Below, in pieces: positions 1-12,862 of a stretch of DNA of 64,000 nt. The stretch is from Pardosa pseudoannulata (Eukaryota > Arthropoda > Arachnida > Araneae > Lycosidae). The stretch covers positions 14,939,787 to 15,003,786 of the forward strand of contig CM063504.1 in NCBI GenBank assembly GCA_032207245.1, given 5' to 3'. Within the stretch, counting starts at the first letter, position 1, and each line of letters begins with the position of its first letter. The position numbers and the translations under genes were made by a program. The notes beneath the pieces are model-generated. The model was not told the origin of the DNA, did not search any database, and was given only the letters and a program-made list of their open reading frames with translations.

Positions 1-799
1 TTAAATCCTACTGTCTGCAATCTTCTAAATGGAAAGTGTTGACTGATACAGATATTTTCTTTTTTCCTCCGGTAATTGCTCTCGCTCTAGTGTCCTTATT
101 TTCTTTGGAGATTTTTATTACATCCCTTACAGTGGTCGCCGCTTTTTGGCTTCTATTGTTTTGCGGTATTTTTAGAGAATTCTTTGCTTTGTTTTTTTAG
201 CTCTAAAGTTTACTTACCTTGATGAATGGAGACGTGAGGCAGGGACTGGGCAATATTCCTTCAGGAAAAGCAATACGTTGAATATGTTTGTTGGACAAAT
301 GAGTTTTTTATAGGAGCTATATATCTATATAATAGTGATCATAGATTTTGATCTATTGTTTATCGATTGGGTTTCAGATAAGGAGGAAATTTATGTCCTG
401 TTTCAAAAATAAAAGAAAGCAGAATGTATATGTCTGGGGTAGGATTTATTTCGATGCTCCTCAAATATTATATTTTACAGACAATATAGAGATGAGACTT
501 ATTTTGAAAGACAATATTTTGAATTCCCCTTTACGACGTGGATTTTGAACATGCATTTCATGTATTGAACGAACCGGGAAAACATTTTGGCCTTTAGAAT
601 CTGTTGTTTGATTTAAACATCAAACAATAGTCTATATTTACTTTATATAGCTAATATATGGAAAGTATATTTAACAAAATAATTTATTTTCATAAAACAA
701 CTTAGCTTTTAAGATATTAAAAATATTTTTATTTGGTACTGGAAATTGAATGCTTATTTTTTCTGTTTATAAGTTCAATAGTAGTCAAATAGTAAAGAA
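1..799. other. AT-rich DNA, no gene recognised
   Basis: I see no recognisable gene, RNA or repeat boundary here. A short open frame on the plus strand (348-548) has no features of a known protein and no splice or promoter context, so I treat it as chance. The segment ends where the first SINE starts. Confidence 0.5.
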
Positions 800-1075
800 G
801 CCCAGTGGCGTTGAGGTAGCGTTTCACACACACAAAGACACAAATACGAGGTTCGGACCTTCGGCTAGACACGGTTGACTCTGCCTTTAATCCCTTCAGT
901 AGATATACAAACTGAGGAATAAGAATGCTTATGAGCTAAACACTGGTGGTTCCTCGTAGGGTTGACCGGGTATATGCCTCACACCATAGGGCTCATTTTT
1001 TCGAAAACTGAGAATGGCACCTTAAGCCATGACATCTAATCAAGCTGTGGCATAAGGGAATTTTTGTCTTCCGTT
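800..1075 (+). mobile_element. tRNA-derived SINE (family 1)
   Basis: The head contains an A-box-like TGGCGTTGAGGTAGC and a B-box-like GAGGTTCGGACCTTC with RNA polymerase III promoter spacing, as in tRNA-derived SINEs. Downstream is GACTCTGCCTTTAATCCC, which resembles the conserved central block I know from several invertebrate tRNA-SINEs. The body continues to about 1,060 without a clear tail, and I could not define target-site duplications. It differs from the second SINE family in this window, which has a different head and an ACCAAACC tail. The family assignment is by recognition, not by search. Confidence 0.65.
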
Positions 1076-1165
1076 TTCAACCACATATTAAATTAACAAT
1101 AAGAAATTAATGTAGACTGACAGAATTGATTATTTACATTATTGAACATAAAATAGACATCTATA

Positions 1166-1188
1166 TTAACACATATACAATGTGTTAA
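1166..1188. repeat. TTAA-bounded 23-bp palindrome
   Basis: A short inverted repeat, TTAACACAT and ATGTGTTAA around a 5-nt centre, abuts the left end of the adjacent TTAA element. It equals that family's outer terminus in both orientations. It could be a remnant of an excised or severely deleted copy, or a coincidental target. Confidence 0.6.
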
Positions 1189-1721
1189 TATATGTATGCG
1201 GGGCACGTACTAGTACGTTTTCTGACGATTGATACTCGAGCGCGGGTCACGTACTAGTACGGGTTAGTGTAACAACATGGTTTGTAGGTACACAAATAAC
1301 GGTTTTTACAGGAAAACGAAGCCGAATGTTTTTGTCTACTACTTAGATTCTGGGAAAATTTAGACAAATAAAAACTAGTTTTACAGCAGAAATTATGAAC
1401 CACAGAACGGAAAGGCGGATTAAAAAAAATCAATTTAGATTTAAAATTAACTTTTTATTTACTTTTATTTATCTACCTAACGAAAATTATATATATGCGT
1501 ATATTTATATATTATATATATATTTTTTATTTATATCTATATTTGTTTATTTGTCTATTTATATATTTGTTTATATATTTCAATATAAAATACCAAAAGT
1601 GGGTTAAAAAATTATATAATTTTCAATCTATTGAGATTTAACTGAATAACTAAATTTAAGTGCAAAACGCCTTCTCCCGGTACAATTCCACTGCGAAATG
1701 TACCAGCACACAATGTGTTAA
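1185..1721. mobile_element. TTAA-flanked iteron MITE, copy 1 (piggyBac-like)
   Basis: A 537-bp element with TTAA at both ends. The left end reads TTAA then TATGCGGGGCACG. The right end reads GTACCAGCACACAATG then GTTAA. Two copies of the palindrome CGTACTAGTACG sit 44 bp apart at 1,206 and 1,250, joined by a shared linker (GACGATTGATACTCGAG). Near the right end GGTACA and TGTACC form another palindromic block. The right end, iterons and the block GTGTAACAACATG are shared with copies at 15.58 and 62.18 kb. No transposase frame is present, so it would need a transposase supplied in trans. The TTAA target implies piggyBac-like mobilisation (inference). Confidence 0.75.
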
Positions 1722-2221
1722 CATGACTAGGTTTTTTTTTAATCCTATATTTATGCTGTTTACATATTTTTGTAAATACTTTTTTTTAATTTATTAGTAA
1801 CTTTGCCTATTTTAGAGCATTATTGTGCCCTATTTCACTACGCGATATTTAGCCCGGTTATCTGAATATCTACAGCCTGTATCCTGTAGATATTAATGTA
1901 CTACAATTAATGTGGATAATTGTTCCTATTTTAGTTAATAGTTAATGATTAGAACAAATGGATTTATATACCAAACAACATTCCCCCTAAATATCCTGCT
2001 TACGTTCAGTAACTTCTCAGAATAAAAACGGGGAAGTAACGCAAGTAATTACGAATACAATTTTGTAATGCATAAACAAAAACTCACGTTTAATGTGATC
2101 AAATCTAAACGTACTTTTGAAACTATGTTTGAAACCAAAGACAATGTTTCTTTACGATTTTAAAATAATTTCTTGATTATGCATAGTGTCTCTTTCACCA
2201 GTAGTCTTCGTAGAAATATAG
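1722..2221. other. AT-rich intergenic, nothing recognised
   Basis: AT-rich sequence with no coding frame, RNA or clear repeat structure that I can support. Confidence 0.5.
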
Positions 2222-2440
2222 ATTCGAATCAAATCTCTCAGTCAAGATAGGGATTAAGAAAGATAATAAAAAGCTTTTCAAATCAATGCAAAACTTTTTA
2301 GAAGAACCATATTTATTCTATTTTTTTCCTCTAGTTACCATTCCACGTCTGAGGTTGCAATATGCATTGCTCTCTAGTAAAGTTATTTTTTTTCTAAAAT
2401 TCCACACCGTTTTAAGCAAAGTTCGTTGAAAAAGAATGGT
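2222..2440 (+). repeat. Dispersed repeat family R, weak copy
   Basis: This segment shares ordered blocks with better copies at about 7.1, 10.9 and 16.6 kb, such as GGGATTAAGAAAGATA, CTCTAGTAAAGTTATTTT and AAATTCCACACCGTTTT. It is degraded and shows no boundaries. Confidence 0.4.
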
Positions 2441-2554
2441 ATAATCCAAATCACTTGTAAAACTCTTATGGCCAAATAAGTTAATATCAGTTTTTAAGCA
2501 TTATTGTAAATTAAGTGGGTTATCACATGTAGGCCAAACCAAAAATTTCCTTAA

Positions 2555-3483
2555 GGTATCCGTCTACGTTAAAAATGTCTTTTGACAAAAATCATAATTT
2601 TTTTTATTTCAATATTATAAAATTTCAACTATTAGGCTTCTAAATCTGTTTTTGTTTTGTCTCTATGGCGTTTTAAAGAAAAGTTACAACTGTTTAAATA
2701 TCAGTGACAGCTGTCAATACAAAACGCAAGTAGAGACTTCAGAACCGGAAGTTGTGAATTTAAAGAGCATTTTTTTATACAAAACTTTTAAAATGTTCAT
2801 GAAAATTAGTTTAAACATTTTTTTTAGTCTTTTTAATAATTAGCAACTTGGCAATTATAAAGATTGAAGCAAGAAATTGTGGGGAATTTTCAACATGTAT
2901 TTTAATTTTTTAATAGTTAAAGTTGCTTTTATAAACATCAAATGTGTTTTTCTCAGAAATGTATTTTTAATAAAATGTTGAAACTTGAAATTTGATTTCT
3001 CAAAAACTTCTAAAAATGTTTTGTTGGAAATTATTATGAATGCTTTTGGTAGTATTTACTAGTAAATAACCTAAACGCTTTAAATTCGGATAATTTTTAA
3101 GGATGTTACACTCATAGTTAGATATAAAGGTAATGAAAATTCGTTAAAAATTCAATGTGTATGATTTTGAAGGACCAAAAATTTTCACCAAATATAAATT
3201 AAGCAAAGATTTTAGGTGATTCACTAGTCCAGTGTATAAGAAATGTGTTGCATCAAAAATATTGAAATAATTTAATTTATTAAAAAAATTAGACCTTTTG
3301 AAAAAAAACCGATTTTTTTACTAAATTTTCTTTATGTATTAGAAATTTTATAAAAACTTCTCCAGGAATAAATTTTTTAAGTGCAATTTTCTATGATAAT
3401 ATAAAAAGTAAATCTAAGAATGTAAAAACATAAACTAGTTTCTACGTCTAAAGAAAAAAGTTCTCCGAACGTAGACGGATACC
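2555..3483 (+). mobile_element. 929-bp TTAA-flanked TIR element, copy 1
   Basis: The element begins GGTATCCGTCTACGTT and ends with its exact reverse complement, AACGTAGACGGATACC, a 16-bp perfect terminal inverted repeat. TTAA lies immediately outside both ends (2,551-2,554 and 3,484-3,487). The interior is AT-rich and carries no transposase-like protein. A second copy in reverse orientation lies at 20,867-21,785. TTAA target duplications are known for piggyBac and Kolobok superfamilies. The GG/CC termini do not look like the other TTAAC-ended elements in this window, so I leave the superfamily open. Confidence 0.85.
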
Positions 3484-3487
3484 TTAA

Positions 3488-4718
3488 TATTCGTGTTCAT
3501 CAACATCGCAGCAGTATTTATAATGTAAAAAACAATACTATTAATAAATATCACTTGAGTTGCAACCTTTTGGTTTACATGAATATGAAAACATTTCTAT
3601 TACAATAATTGATATCAAACCAAATTTAAAATTACGCACTTGATGGGAACAATTTTACATGGAAAAATTTAATCCGGTATATCCTTATTATCTGAACTCA
3701 TTATTATTTTATAAGACATATAACATGGACACTGAGAGACTTTCAAATGCCATATTCTTTTAATGTAACCGGTAAAAATACCTTTAGGCATCGGAGAGGT
3801 AAAGGGATCAAAAAGGTTAATTTACGCTTTTATAGAAACTGTTACAGTTAAAAAGGGATATTAATTCTAAAGGAACAACTACAGTAAATAGGATTAAGAA
3901 TTTAATTTGTGGTATTAAAGTTAAGTGGTTGGCTTCTGTATGGGGTTCAGAATAGTGTATAAATAATGATATTGCATATTTATTGGAACAAAATTCGCAC
4001 AGCCACTCTGATTTTAGATTACTTCATTCTACACTTGATTAAATAAAAAGATAAAATACATAATAATAAACTTTCTAATAATATGCAGTAGGCTTTTTAG
4101 TAACGTTAATAAAATGGATATATGCATGAAAAACTTTCTTTGCTTTGCTTTTCTTAATGATTATCCAGTAAATTATTAATTGGTGTTTTACAAATTTTTT
4201 CAATTTAAATAGAAATACATGTGTATATAGATTTTTTATAATAATCAAATGTCTTAAAGGGCTCAGTCAACTTAAATAATGGATAGTGTGGTTATTCTAT
4301 ATACCTTTTAATACTATGTTGTTGTCCTTCTGTATGTAAGTATATATTCATTGTATGTAAGAGTTGTTCAGGTTAGTACTCGCTTTCGAAAAATTCTATA
4401 TTTCGTAACTTTGGTCTCTTAAGACTTTAAGCAGGTCTTTAACCATGTTCATCCCTTAGGAGTGTTGTGTACACGTTAAACATGTGTAACTGGAGTGAGG
4501 GGTAACTCTTTGGACATTGATGACATCATTTCAATCCATTTATTATTTATAATTTATATTGGTCTACAATTAATACAGTGTGCTGTGCTTAATTTAAAAT
4601 ATTTTTATTAATATAATAACCTAACACTATATACTGCAGCTTTGCACGTAATAGCAGGGAATATTGTGATTTTTTTTGCCTAACTAATTACTTATTTAAT
4701 ATTTTGTATGTGTGTATA
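3488..4718. other. AT-rich intergenic, nothing recognised
   Basis: Long AT-rich stretch with scattered short frames only. I see no splice-site-bounded coding block, RNA gene or element boundary. Confidence 0.5.
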
Positions 4719-4720
4719 TA

Positions 4721-5117
4721 CAGGGTATCTCAAAAGGTCCGCATAAACTCTGCACAGGTAGATTTCTAGTTGGGAATACGTAAAAACTGCTCAACGAAAC
4801 GTTCCTGTACGATCAATAGTTTACGAAAAAATACGAAAAACAAAGTATGACGTCACTGCCGGTGCAAGAAAAAAACACTTTATTGGACATACCATCAACA
4901 GTATTTCCATATCTTTCGAGACGATAATGTTTAAAATGTTCGATGTTGATATGTGCAATAAAGTGTTTTTTCTTGCACTGGGAGTGACGTAATACTTTGT
5001 GTTTCGTATTTTTCTCTTAAACTATGGATCTTACAGGAACACTTGAATTGGGCAGTTTTTATGAACTTCCAACGAGGAATCTAGCTGTGCTGTGTTTATA
5101 GGTCATTTAGGGACCCC
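4721..5117. mobile_element. Long-TIR MITE with TA flanks
   Basis: A ~400-bp fold-back element. The left arm (from CAGGGTATCTCAAAAGGTCC) and the reverse complement of the right arm (from AGGGGTCCCTAAATGACC) match imperfectly over about 180 bp, including ACAAAGTATnACGTCACT and GTGCAAGAAAAAA. Dinucleotide TA lies on both sides (4,719-4,720 and 5,118-5,119). TA flanks and CAGGG termini are typical of mariner/Tc1-derived MITEs (family knowledge). There is no coding capacity. Confidence 0.8.
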
Positions 5118-5119
5118 TA

Positions 5120-6500
5120 TATATCGATATCATATAGATATATAGATATCTATATAATAGTAGTAGTTACTAATAGTAAATTATTAAAGTAGAGCTGATT
5201 CTTATAATGCAATATACATACAATTAAAAGTTTAAATAAACTATTTATACATTTTACTGTAAAATATATCCAAAAGAAGTTGTGGTTGCACTATACGTAT
5301 CAGTGTTTTACATTATCCCCTCCTTTATGAATGCTATTGCTCAACGTGAGTATAGGTTATTAGATTAGATTGTGAAGCCATTTGTGCTACTCATTTTGCA
5401 CACCAAGTCTGTAGGAAACTGATGATCCTGCAAAGCAAGTTCGGTTACTTGTAAAATATTTGAACCACAAAACTTGTTTCATGCTATAGCTCACTATATT
5501 ATTACGATAGTCTAGGAGATTTAAAAAAACTTCTAACAGCTTCAACAAGAAATCGATTAAAAGTTAATTGGACCTTTTTATATGCAAATAGTACTCGTAA
5601 ATCTAAGTGAAACAGATGGATGATATTTGTGGAATTAGAATCAAACTTTCATAGTTTTACACAACATTAAAATAACAACATAAGCAGGGACAGAAACAAT
5701 GTTAACTATTTCGAGTAGTTATCACGGGGTTTGCTAAATTTTCAAACATTATTTGACCCACTTAATGGCATATATTTATTTGTACGTTATTGTGCTATAT
5801 TTAACATTTATAATATTTATATTCAAAGTTACAAAACACTACATAAAGTGTCGAGGAATATTATAAAATTTTAATCATATATTATTACTACTATATATTA
5901 ACGTATTCCCGAATAATCTTTATAAAAATAATTTCCTTAAAGCTTCAAGGGAAAGAATAGGGATTGAGAAAAATACTAAATTAAACTTCTACGATCAATT
6001 GAGGAAGAATCTTATTCTGCCAATTATTTTAACTTAATTTTTTACCATTTTATATCTTTACCATTGTATACAAAGAAATATAATAAATTATCCTTTCAGA
6101 ATTCAAATATGGTAGACAAAAATAGATTTAATCTGCATCATGAACTAGTTTCACATTTATAAACAGAAGCCCATACAGTTTCAAAGTTTATAGAAACATA
6201 TTGTCGGGCTATTATACGCTTTGAAGATTCAAGAAGTAAAGACGTTTTCTTATTACATTTTATTCAAGTCATCACTAATATGATGCACATGTTTCGTTTA
6301 AATGCATTTAACAATGAAAAAATTCTAATGTAGAATGAACCAGCTTCCTCGAACAATGACCCTGCCTCGAAGTTTCAAAGGCAAGTTGCTTATATTAACC
6401 TTATGACTCTAAATCAATCCGCACCGTAATGTTGTGCACAGCATTTTTTTATGCAACATTTAGCATGATTTATAATTTCATGATAAAAAATTAAATTTCA
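5120..6500. other. AT-rich intergenic
   Basis: A short (AT)-rich run follows the MITE at 5,119-5,160. The rest is AT-rich sequence with no supported gene. A segment near 5,945-6,060 faintly resembles the dispersed repeat R, but too weakly to call. Confidence 0.45.
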
Positions 6501-6504
6501 CAAG

Positions 6505-6635
<131 letters not shown>

Positions 6636-7119
6636 AATTTATCAAAATTTTTACATCTAAAATATATATGCGAAAATCTCTTTTTTTAATACCTAATTTC
6701 GATGACGTTAAATGCCAGGCTAAAAGAAGTGTTCACAGAATTAAATTCAAATCTCTCAGATCTCTAAAAACTAACACTGGCATTAATATTATGTGTACTG
6801 GACACTTATTCAGCTATCTCAAAAATTAGTGTTGCTTCTTTGATAACTAAATTGCTGCCTGCATGGTTTTTGTGCTAACTTAAATGATCATGGTTTATTC
6901 TTTCTCCTAGAAATGGCCGAATAATCTAAAACCTCTTGTTAAACAAAGGTACAAAATAAAGTGATCTCTCAAGTGATCATTTAAGATTATACTTATGCAT
7001 ATTAACGTATTATCGGTTAATATATAGAAGCATTGTACTCTTTAACATCGTAATGAGAAGGTCAAATTTCAGAAACAATTATCATAAACTTCGACAATGA
7101 ATTGAAATCACTAATCAAG

Positions 7120-7445
7120 AAAAATCACGCCAGGTTATTTTCTTTCATCTTTTACCATTTTCTGTATTTTGCCACATCATGAAATGGGATCTAGTAAATT
7201 TAATTTCTTTTGGGATTTCAAAAAACGTTTATGTCGAAACCACTGAGAAAAAAGGGGATTCAATCTACATCACTGGAAACCTTTTGGTGAGAGGAGTTAG
7301 TTTTAGATAGTAGATATCTTTTTCTATTTACCTGTAACAGGAAAGGACATTCCAATTTTTTTTTCGTAACGTACAGTGAGCAAAAAATAGATTTTTACAT
7401 AGAATTTCTTTTCTAGGGTATTTCAGTTTAAATAGGAAGTAAACC
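7120..7445 (+). repeat. Dispersed repeat family R, copy 1
   Basis: Shares ordered blocks with 10.9-11.3 kb and, inverted, with 16.5-16.8 kb. The blocks are a CATCATGAAAT..TCTAGTAAA region, a GGGGATTCAATC/ACATCACT region, and AGATATCTTTTTCTATTTACC. The end, GTATTTCAGTTTAAATAGG, also matches the copy at 11.2 kb. Read in the same frame as the copy at 11.04 kb, it is interrupted by stops. Confidence 0.6.
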
Positions 7446-7489
7446 CTTAAGATTGATTTAGATATTTATGTTTCCTGAGTATATTTTTA

Positions 7490-7892
<403 letters not shown>

Positions 7893-7941
7893 ATGGGGCA
7901 CATTGCTTAAAATATTTCGGTTTTGGTTTCAAATTTCTATA

Positions 7942-8305
7942 TGTCAATTCTGTTAAAATGACTGTGTTTTTCTGGTTTTGGGATTTGCACACGGCACTCT
8001 GTAATTGGGATGGGTTTTTAGAATTCGATAGCGCTTTCTATGAGGAATGATTGGCTGTCTCTTGACGTCAATCATGACGTCGATTCCGGTTTTAAAATGT
8101 TTCAAATAGGCAAGCACCAAGGTTCGAAATATGGTTCGGTCTGTTCGTTGTGATTCTGACTGTTCGAGTAGTTCGTTGTTGAGTGTTTTCATTGTAATGA
8201 TGTGAGACTAGAATAAACTAATTAGTCGAAGCTGTTGTTTCCGTTGGTGACTCTGCATGCGCCTCTCCACCTGTTTCATAACGGACTACATTGGACACGA
8301 CTACA
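7942..8305 (+). mobile_element. Solo LTR-like unit 1
   Basis: A unit starting TGTCAATTCT and ending GGACACGACTACA, so it has TG..CA termini like a retroelement LTR. Inside are a CCAAT-type block (GATTGGCT), adjacent CRE-like boxes (TGACGTCA and ATGACGTC), an A-rich AAATAGGC box that could serve as a core promoter, and a downstream AATAAACTAATTA that fits a polyadenylation signal. The same order occurs in the next unit. No gag or pol sequence is visible nearby. The assignment to an LTR is inferred from architecture only. Confidence 0.5.
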
Positions 8306-8322
8306 TACCTTGAGATAGATGG

Positions 8323-8727
8323 TGTCAATTCTTATAAAATGACGGCTTTTTTCTTCTTTTGGGATTTGCACACTGCACTCTGTCAGTGGGATAGTTTTTT
8401 AGAATTCTCGAGAACTTTCAAGAGGAATGATTGGCTATCTCTTGACGTCAATCATGACGTCGATTCTGGTTTTGAAATGTTTAAAATAGGCGAGCACCAA
8501 GGTTCGAAGGGGGATTCTTTTGACTTTCTGTTCCTTGCTAATAGGGCTCAAACCTCAGATGTGTGATTTGTAATTGTAATCATGTCAGACTGGAAATAAA
8601 CTAATTATTTAGTGATGTATTGCCTCTACATACTGCACTCCGAAGAAGAACAGTCTAATGTCCCATACTAAGATTGGGGCACAGGACAAGCTGAATCCAT
8701 AGAGAACTCCCAATGGACACGACTACA
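8323..8727 (+). mobile_element. Solo LTR-like unit 2, tandem to unit 1
   Basis: Second unit with the same start (TGTCAATTCT), the same CCAAT-like and paired CRE-like boxes, the same AATAAACTAATTA, and the same GGACACGACTACA end. It is 17 bp downstream of unit 1 in the same orientation, and longer (405 versus 364 bp) because the segment after the AATAAA motif differs. No internal retroelement coding lies between the units, so this is not a normal provirus. A tandem of solo LTRs or a duplicated promoter segment are alternatives. Confidence 0.5.
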
Positions 8728-8768
8728 TTCCTAAAGTATTTATGGATGATGTGTAAGGCTACGGTTCA

Positions 8769-8772
<4 letters not shown>

Positions 8773-8830
<58 letters not shown>
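8773..8830. repeat. (TA)n microsatellite
   Basis: About 58 bp of pure TA repeat. Confidence 0.95.
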
Positions 8831-8833
<3 letters not shown>

Positions 8834-10900
8834 GTATATTTTTAAAATAGTTTTAGTGCTGTAAATAATTCCTTCCATCAATTTACAGGGTAATTTTTCA
8901 AACAGAAAGAAGTGTAAATGGGACTGAAATATATAAATTTTCCCAATGAAGTTTTTCAAAGCTATACCGATTAATGCTCTACTTTTCTTTATTTTCTCAG
9001 TAATCCGACATACGTGAAGTGTATGAATCATTGAGTTTCGCAATTCTTCCACTAAGTTTTAAAATTTGGATGCATAAACGTTACAAACGTCCCTTTAATT
9101 TCAATTCTCTAATCATACTGTCTATTTTGACAGAAAAAATTGAAGATTTTATTATTCTTAATGACGTTTGCATTCCCAGTAATGGTACCACCAAAAACTC
9201 TGATTTAAAGTGATTCTCCCCTCCTCAAGACGGCATTTTCACTGATCAAACAGATGTACTTTTGTCTCTCATTTGTAAAAGATGCATCTATCTCCTCCCC
9301 TATGGTGAAAACACGGGATCATTAAGGAAACATTTACAGGATCACCTTCGTTCAGAGTTTGGGTGAATCTTTCTCGTAATAAAGATTGTAGTTACATTGT
9401 CAAGCACATTCTGGAACTAATTGAACACGGGGAAGAATGTAATATGAATGCGAAATTTATTTTTTGTTACTTTAAAAACGCAAAAGGAAAAAAAGTCTAA
9501 AAAAGTTATATCACTGAAATGAATGGAGATATACTCGTTTATTAACATTTATTTAACACGAGTAAATTAAACATAGTCAAATAATATGGAATTTCGATGG
9601 TGTGATTCATTATTTCATTGGTGTAAACATTATATTCGAAATTGTCGTATGATGAAAAACAGCAGTAAAGAGAGCATTAGCATTAAGCAAAAATATACAT
9701 AGGAAATGCTTATTAAACTCTACACCAAACACGTAATTGTTTTTTTCCTCCGTTTTGTTTCCAATTGTTCATATGTACTTGGTTATCAATAATGATTTGG
9801 CATATAAATTTTGAAATTCAACCAAGAGTTATAAAAGCTTTAAAACTTTAAAGTACATATTAATTAAACTATAACAAATTATACGAAGAAATACAACCAG
9901 CATGGAGGTAATGGCTATATCTGATGTAATAATTTTTTTACAAAATATATAATTATAAATTAGTGATTGCCAATATAACTTTACATTGAATAAAATTATG
10001 TTGTCATGTTTTGTATTTAAACATTTTTCTAGTTATTATGCATTAGGGAAGAATAAATTTTATTGTTTTCCTCTATGATGCATAAAATCGGTAAGTAAAG
10101 TAACACTAAATGCCCAAACCAACGATAGGTTTTTAGAGCAAAGTGATATCTCGCATAGACAAATGTTTAATTCATGAAAGTTAACTAAATATATCTACAT
10201 GAATCTTACCGTGGTATATTTGTAATTTTGAGATGTAATTTAGCTGTTGGTATGGATATTGTTTTTCTTATTTACACTAGCAGGTAGGATATGGAAAAAA
10301 TTACAGATTATTGAAAGAGTTAAAAAATCAGATATTTTTAATATATATCGATAGGAGAGAATATACTAGTAAATTTATTTTTAAAAAACCTGGCAAATTG
10401 GAAGTAACACACTATTTAATATAATAGGGGTGAAACTAAAAAATGTGTCATTATTCTAAACAGAGAAATATTCTATACTGATATTGCATCATATGTGATA
10501 ATACTGTAAATCATTTTTAATAGAAGCTAAAGATAAAAAAGAGTAAATAAATGTCAATAAATATGAAAGTACACATGCATTTTAGTATTTTTAATAAGCC
10601 ATAAAATGAACACAAAATTTTTTGTCTTCATTATATTATCATCTTGATCAATGATGGTTTCATTGATCATCAATGAAGTTTACATTTATATAATTTTCAT
10701 GCTTCTTCATTGCATTTTTATAATTGTATATGCTGTAATATATACCGAAGGATTAAAAGAAGCTTTTTTTAGAAATCAAAGATGCATTTACTATAATACA
10801 TTTTGATTTATTGCTCTGCATGCTTTGCAGGAAACATATATCACCATAGAATATATCTGACAGACCCTAAGATAGTGCGAAAGAATGACAAAAAAAATTA
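8831..10900. other. AT-rich intergenic
   Basis: No supported gene. The stretch at 9,200-9,460 is less AT-rich and includes CCTCCTCAAGACGGC, but no continuous reading frame, splice structure or known family is visible. Confidence 0.45.
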
Positions 10901-10904
10901 CGAC

Positions 10905-11280
10905 GAATTCTAAAAGTTTTTCAAGGGGAATCAAGCTTCTTTTTGGTATTTGTTTTCATTCGCGAATTCACCAATTCGTGTCTTTTACTGCATCATACAA
11001 TGAAATCTAGTAAAGTTCTTTTCTTCTAGAATTCCAAATTGTTTTATGTCGGGACCATCGGGAAACGAGGATTCAATCCACATCACTCGGAAACACTTTT
11101 CGAAAGTTCAGTAGTTACAGAAGAGCTAGTATCTTTTGAGAGTAGACATCTTTTTCGATTTACCTGTAAAGAAGAAAAAACGAACGTTCAAATTATTTCG
11201 AAATGTATTGAAAGAAAAATAACTTTTAACGAAGAAGTTCTTTACCAAGGAATTTCAATTTAAATAGAAGATAAACCTTT
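10905..11280 (+). repeat. Dispersed repeat family R, copy 2 with open frame
   Basis: The best-preserved copy of family R. It holds a 74-codon frame at 11,039-11,263 whose last ~35 residues correspond in the same frame to the interrupted copy at 7.1-7.4 kb (both end in GIS plus one hydrophobic residue, then stop). The predicted peptide has a HLFRFTCK segment and no domain I recognise. It may be a fragment of a transposon or an expanded exon. I do not call it a gene. Confidence 0.5.
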
Positions 11281-12862
11281 ATGCATTGTCCGACTATTTG
11301 TGTGCCAGTTTTAGATTGTAAATACAAATGTGGGTAACATTTGTTTCATCTGTTATATTATTTTCAGAGTGCTTGAATACAATTAATTATAGTAAAATAT
11401 AAAGAGCATTTGATAGTCTTATGTAAAAAAATAAAGTTATTTTATAAAAAATTCCAGTTTATATAATATCACTATATTTGCATATAATACATAATTTTAT
11501 GTTAACTGACCTTATTTTGTAAACATAAATATGTTTACATGTATAATAATATCAATTTGTATATATGAAAGTGTACCAACAAGGACTGATAATCTCTGCA
11601 CAACCACTTTCGTTCTTTGGAACATATTAAAAAAGTTCCGAAAAAATGTACTCCTTGCTTTCGTGAAAATGAGTGAAATTGTTTGACGTCATATCCCGGT
11701 TTACTAAAACATTTATTCGAAATAAGGACATCGGTATTAAAATAGTTTTAAATAGGAAGACCTCGAGCATCAAGGAGTGGTTGACTGCCACACGTTCCAG
11801 GTTCTTAGTGTCCACTAAAGGTCACGAACTGTGAAGACGGGCAACAAATCAATTCTGTCAGTGGTACCCATAGGAAGAAATCTAAATCTATAAGATATTG
11901 AAATAGTGAATCCTCAAGCGAGTAAGTATATTCTTAATTCGAATAAACGTTTTTCTTTTCACAAAACGGGATATGACGTCATACATTCTCTCTCGAATTA
12001 GTCTCGAAAGCTATGGGTCGTATTATTAAAGTTAGGCATTATTTATATATTACAAACAACGAATCTGATTATGTAAAGTTTATCCGGTCTTTTTGGACAC
12101 CAGGCATATATGTATTATGCATATATGTAACAGTTTACATGTTCCTTTGGACTTTTTCTAAGCTTCCTCTATTTAACATTGACGTCCGCATTTCAAGCAA
12201 AACATACAGAAAATGTCGAATGCTGTTAGAGTTCTAAAAGAACATAATTCAGACATTCTGTAAATAATTGAAAATGTATAGTTAACGTCCAAATTACATT
12301 CTGTATATAGACAACTCATGAAATATAACCTGTATTGGTACATATGCGAGTGTACAGTGCATATACAGGTTGGTAAGCTTTGCCAATCTGACATGCTGAT
12401 AGTCATGCCATAGGAAACAATGTTTACTTAAATGTAGCCTAATTCTTATGACAAAACAGTTCTTTGATTATTTTTTCCTTTTACCAGTAGATACTGTTTT
12501 CCAGTCTCTGCAATCGGATTATGCAAAGAAATAGTTGAAGACATCAACATAGGATTTTTGTAGTTTAATATCTGCCCTTGCAGAAGAATAAGCATTTTTT
12601 TAGATTGAAACCAATAATGCGAATACTTCTCGTAAGATATTAAGGGCATAAAACATATGAATACTTCATATTTATTCTGCTTTGAATAAATAAATTAAGC
12701 AGAATTAAAGTTTTTAGTTGCAGACTGTTTGGTTCCTCATGCAATTTTTAAAGATTTACTTTCCAATAAATGAAATGTATTTATTTACTCTTGAAATACT
12801 TGGTCGCAACAAATAGAGAGCAAATTATGCAATAAAATCATGTAAATGTTTTTTTTTCTTTT
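11281..12862. other. AT-rich intergenic with short hairpin
   Basis: No supported gene. At about 12,328-12,370 ACCTGTAT..ATGC pairs with GCATATACAGGT, a bulged 12-bp stem. Several short frames on both strands are unrecognised and probably random. Confidence 0.45.
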
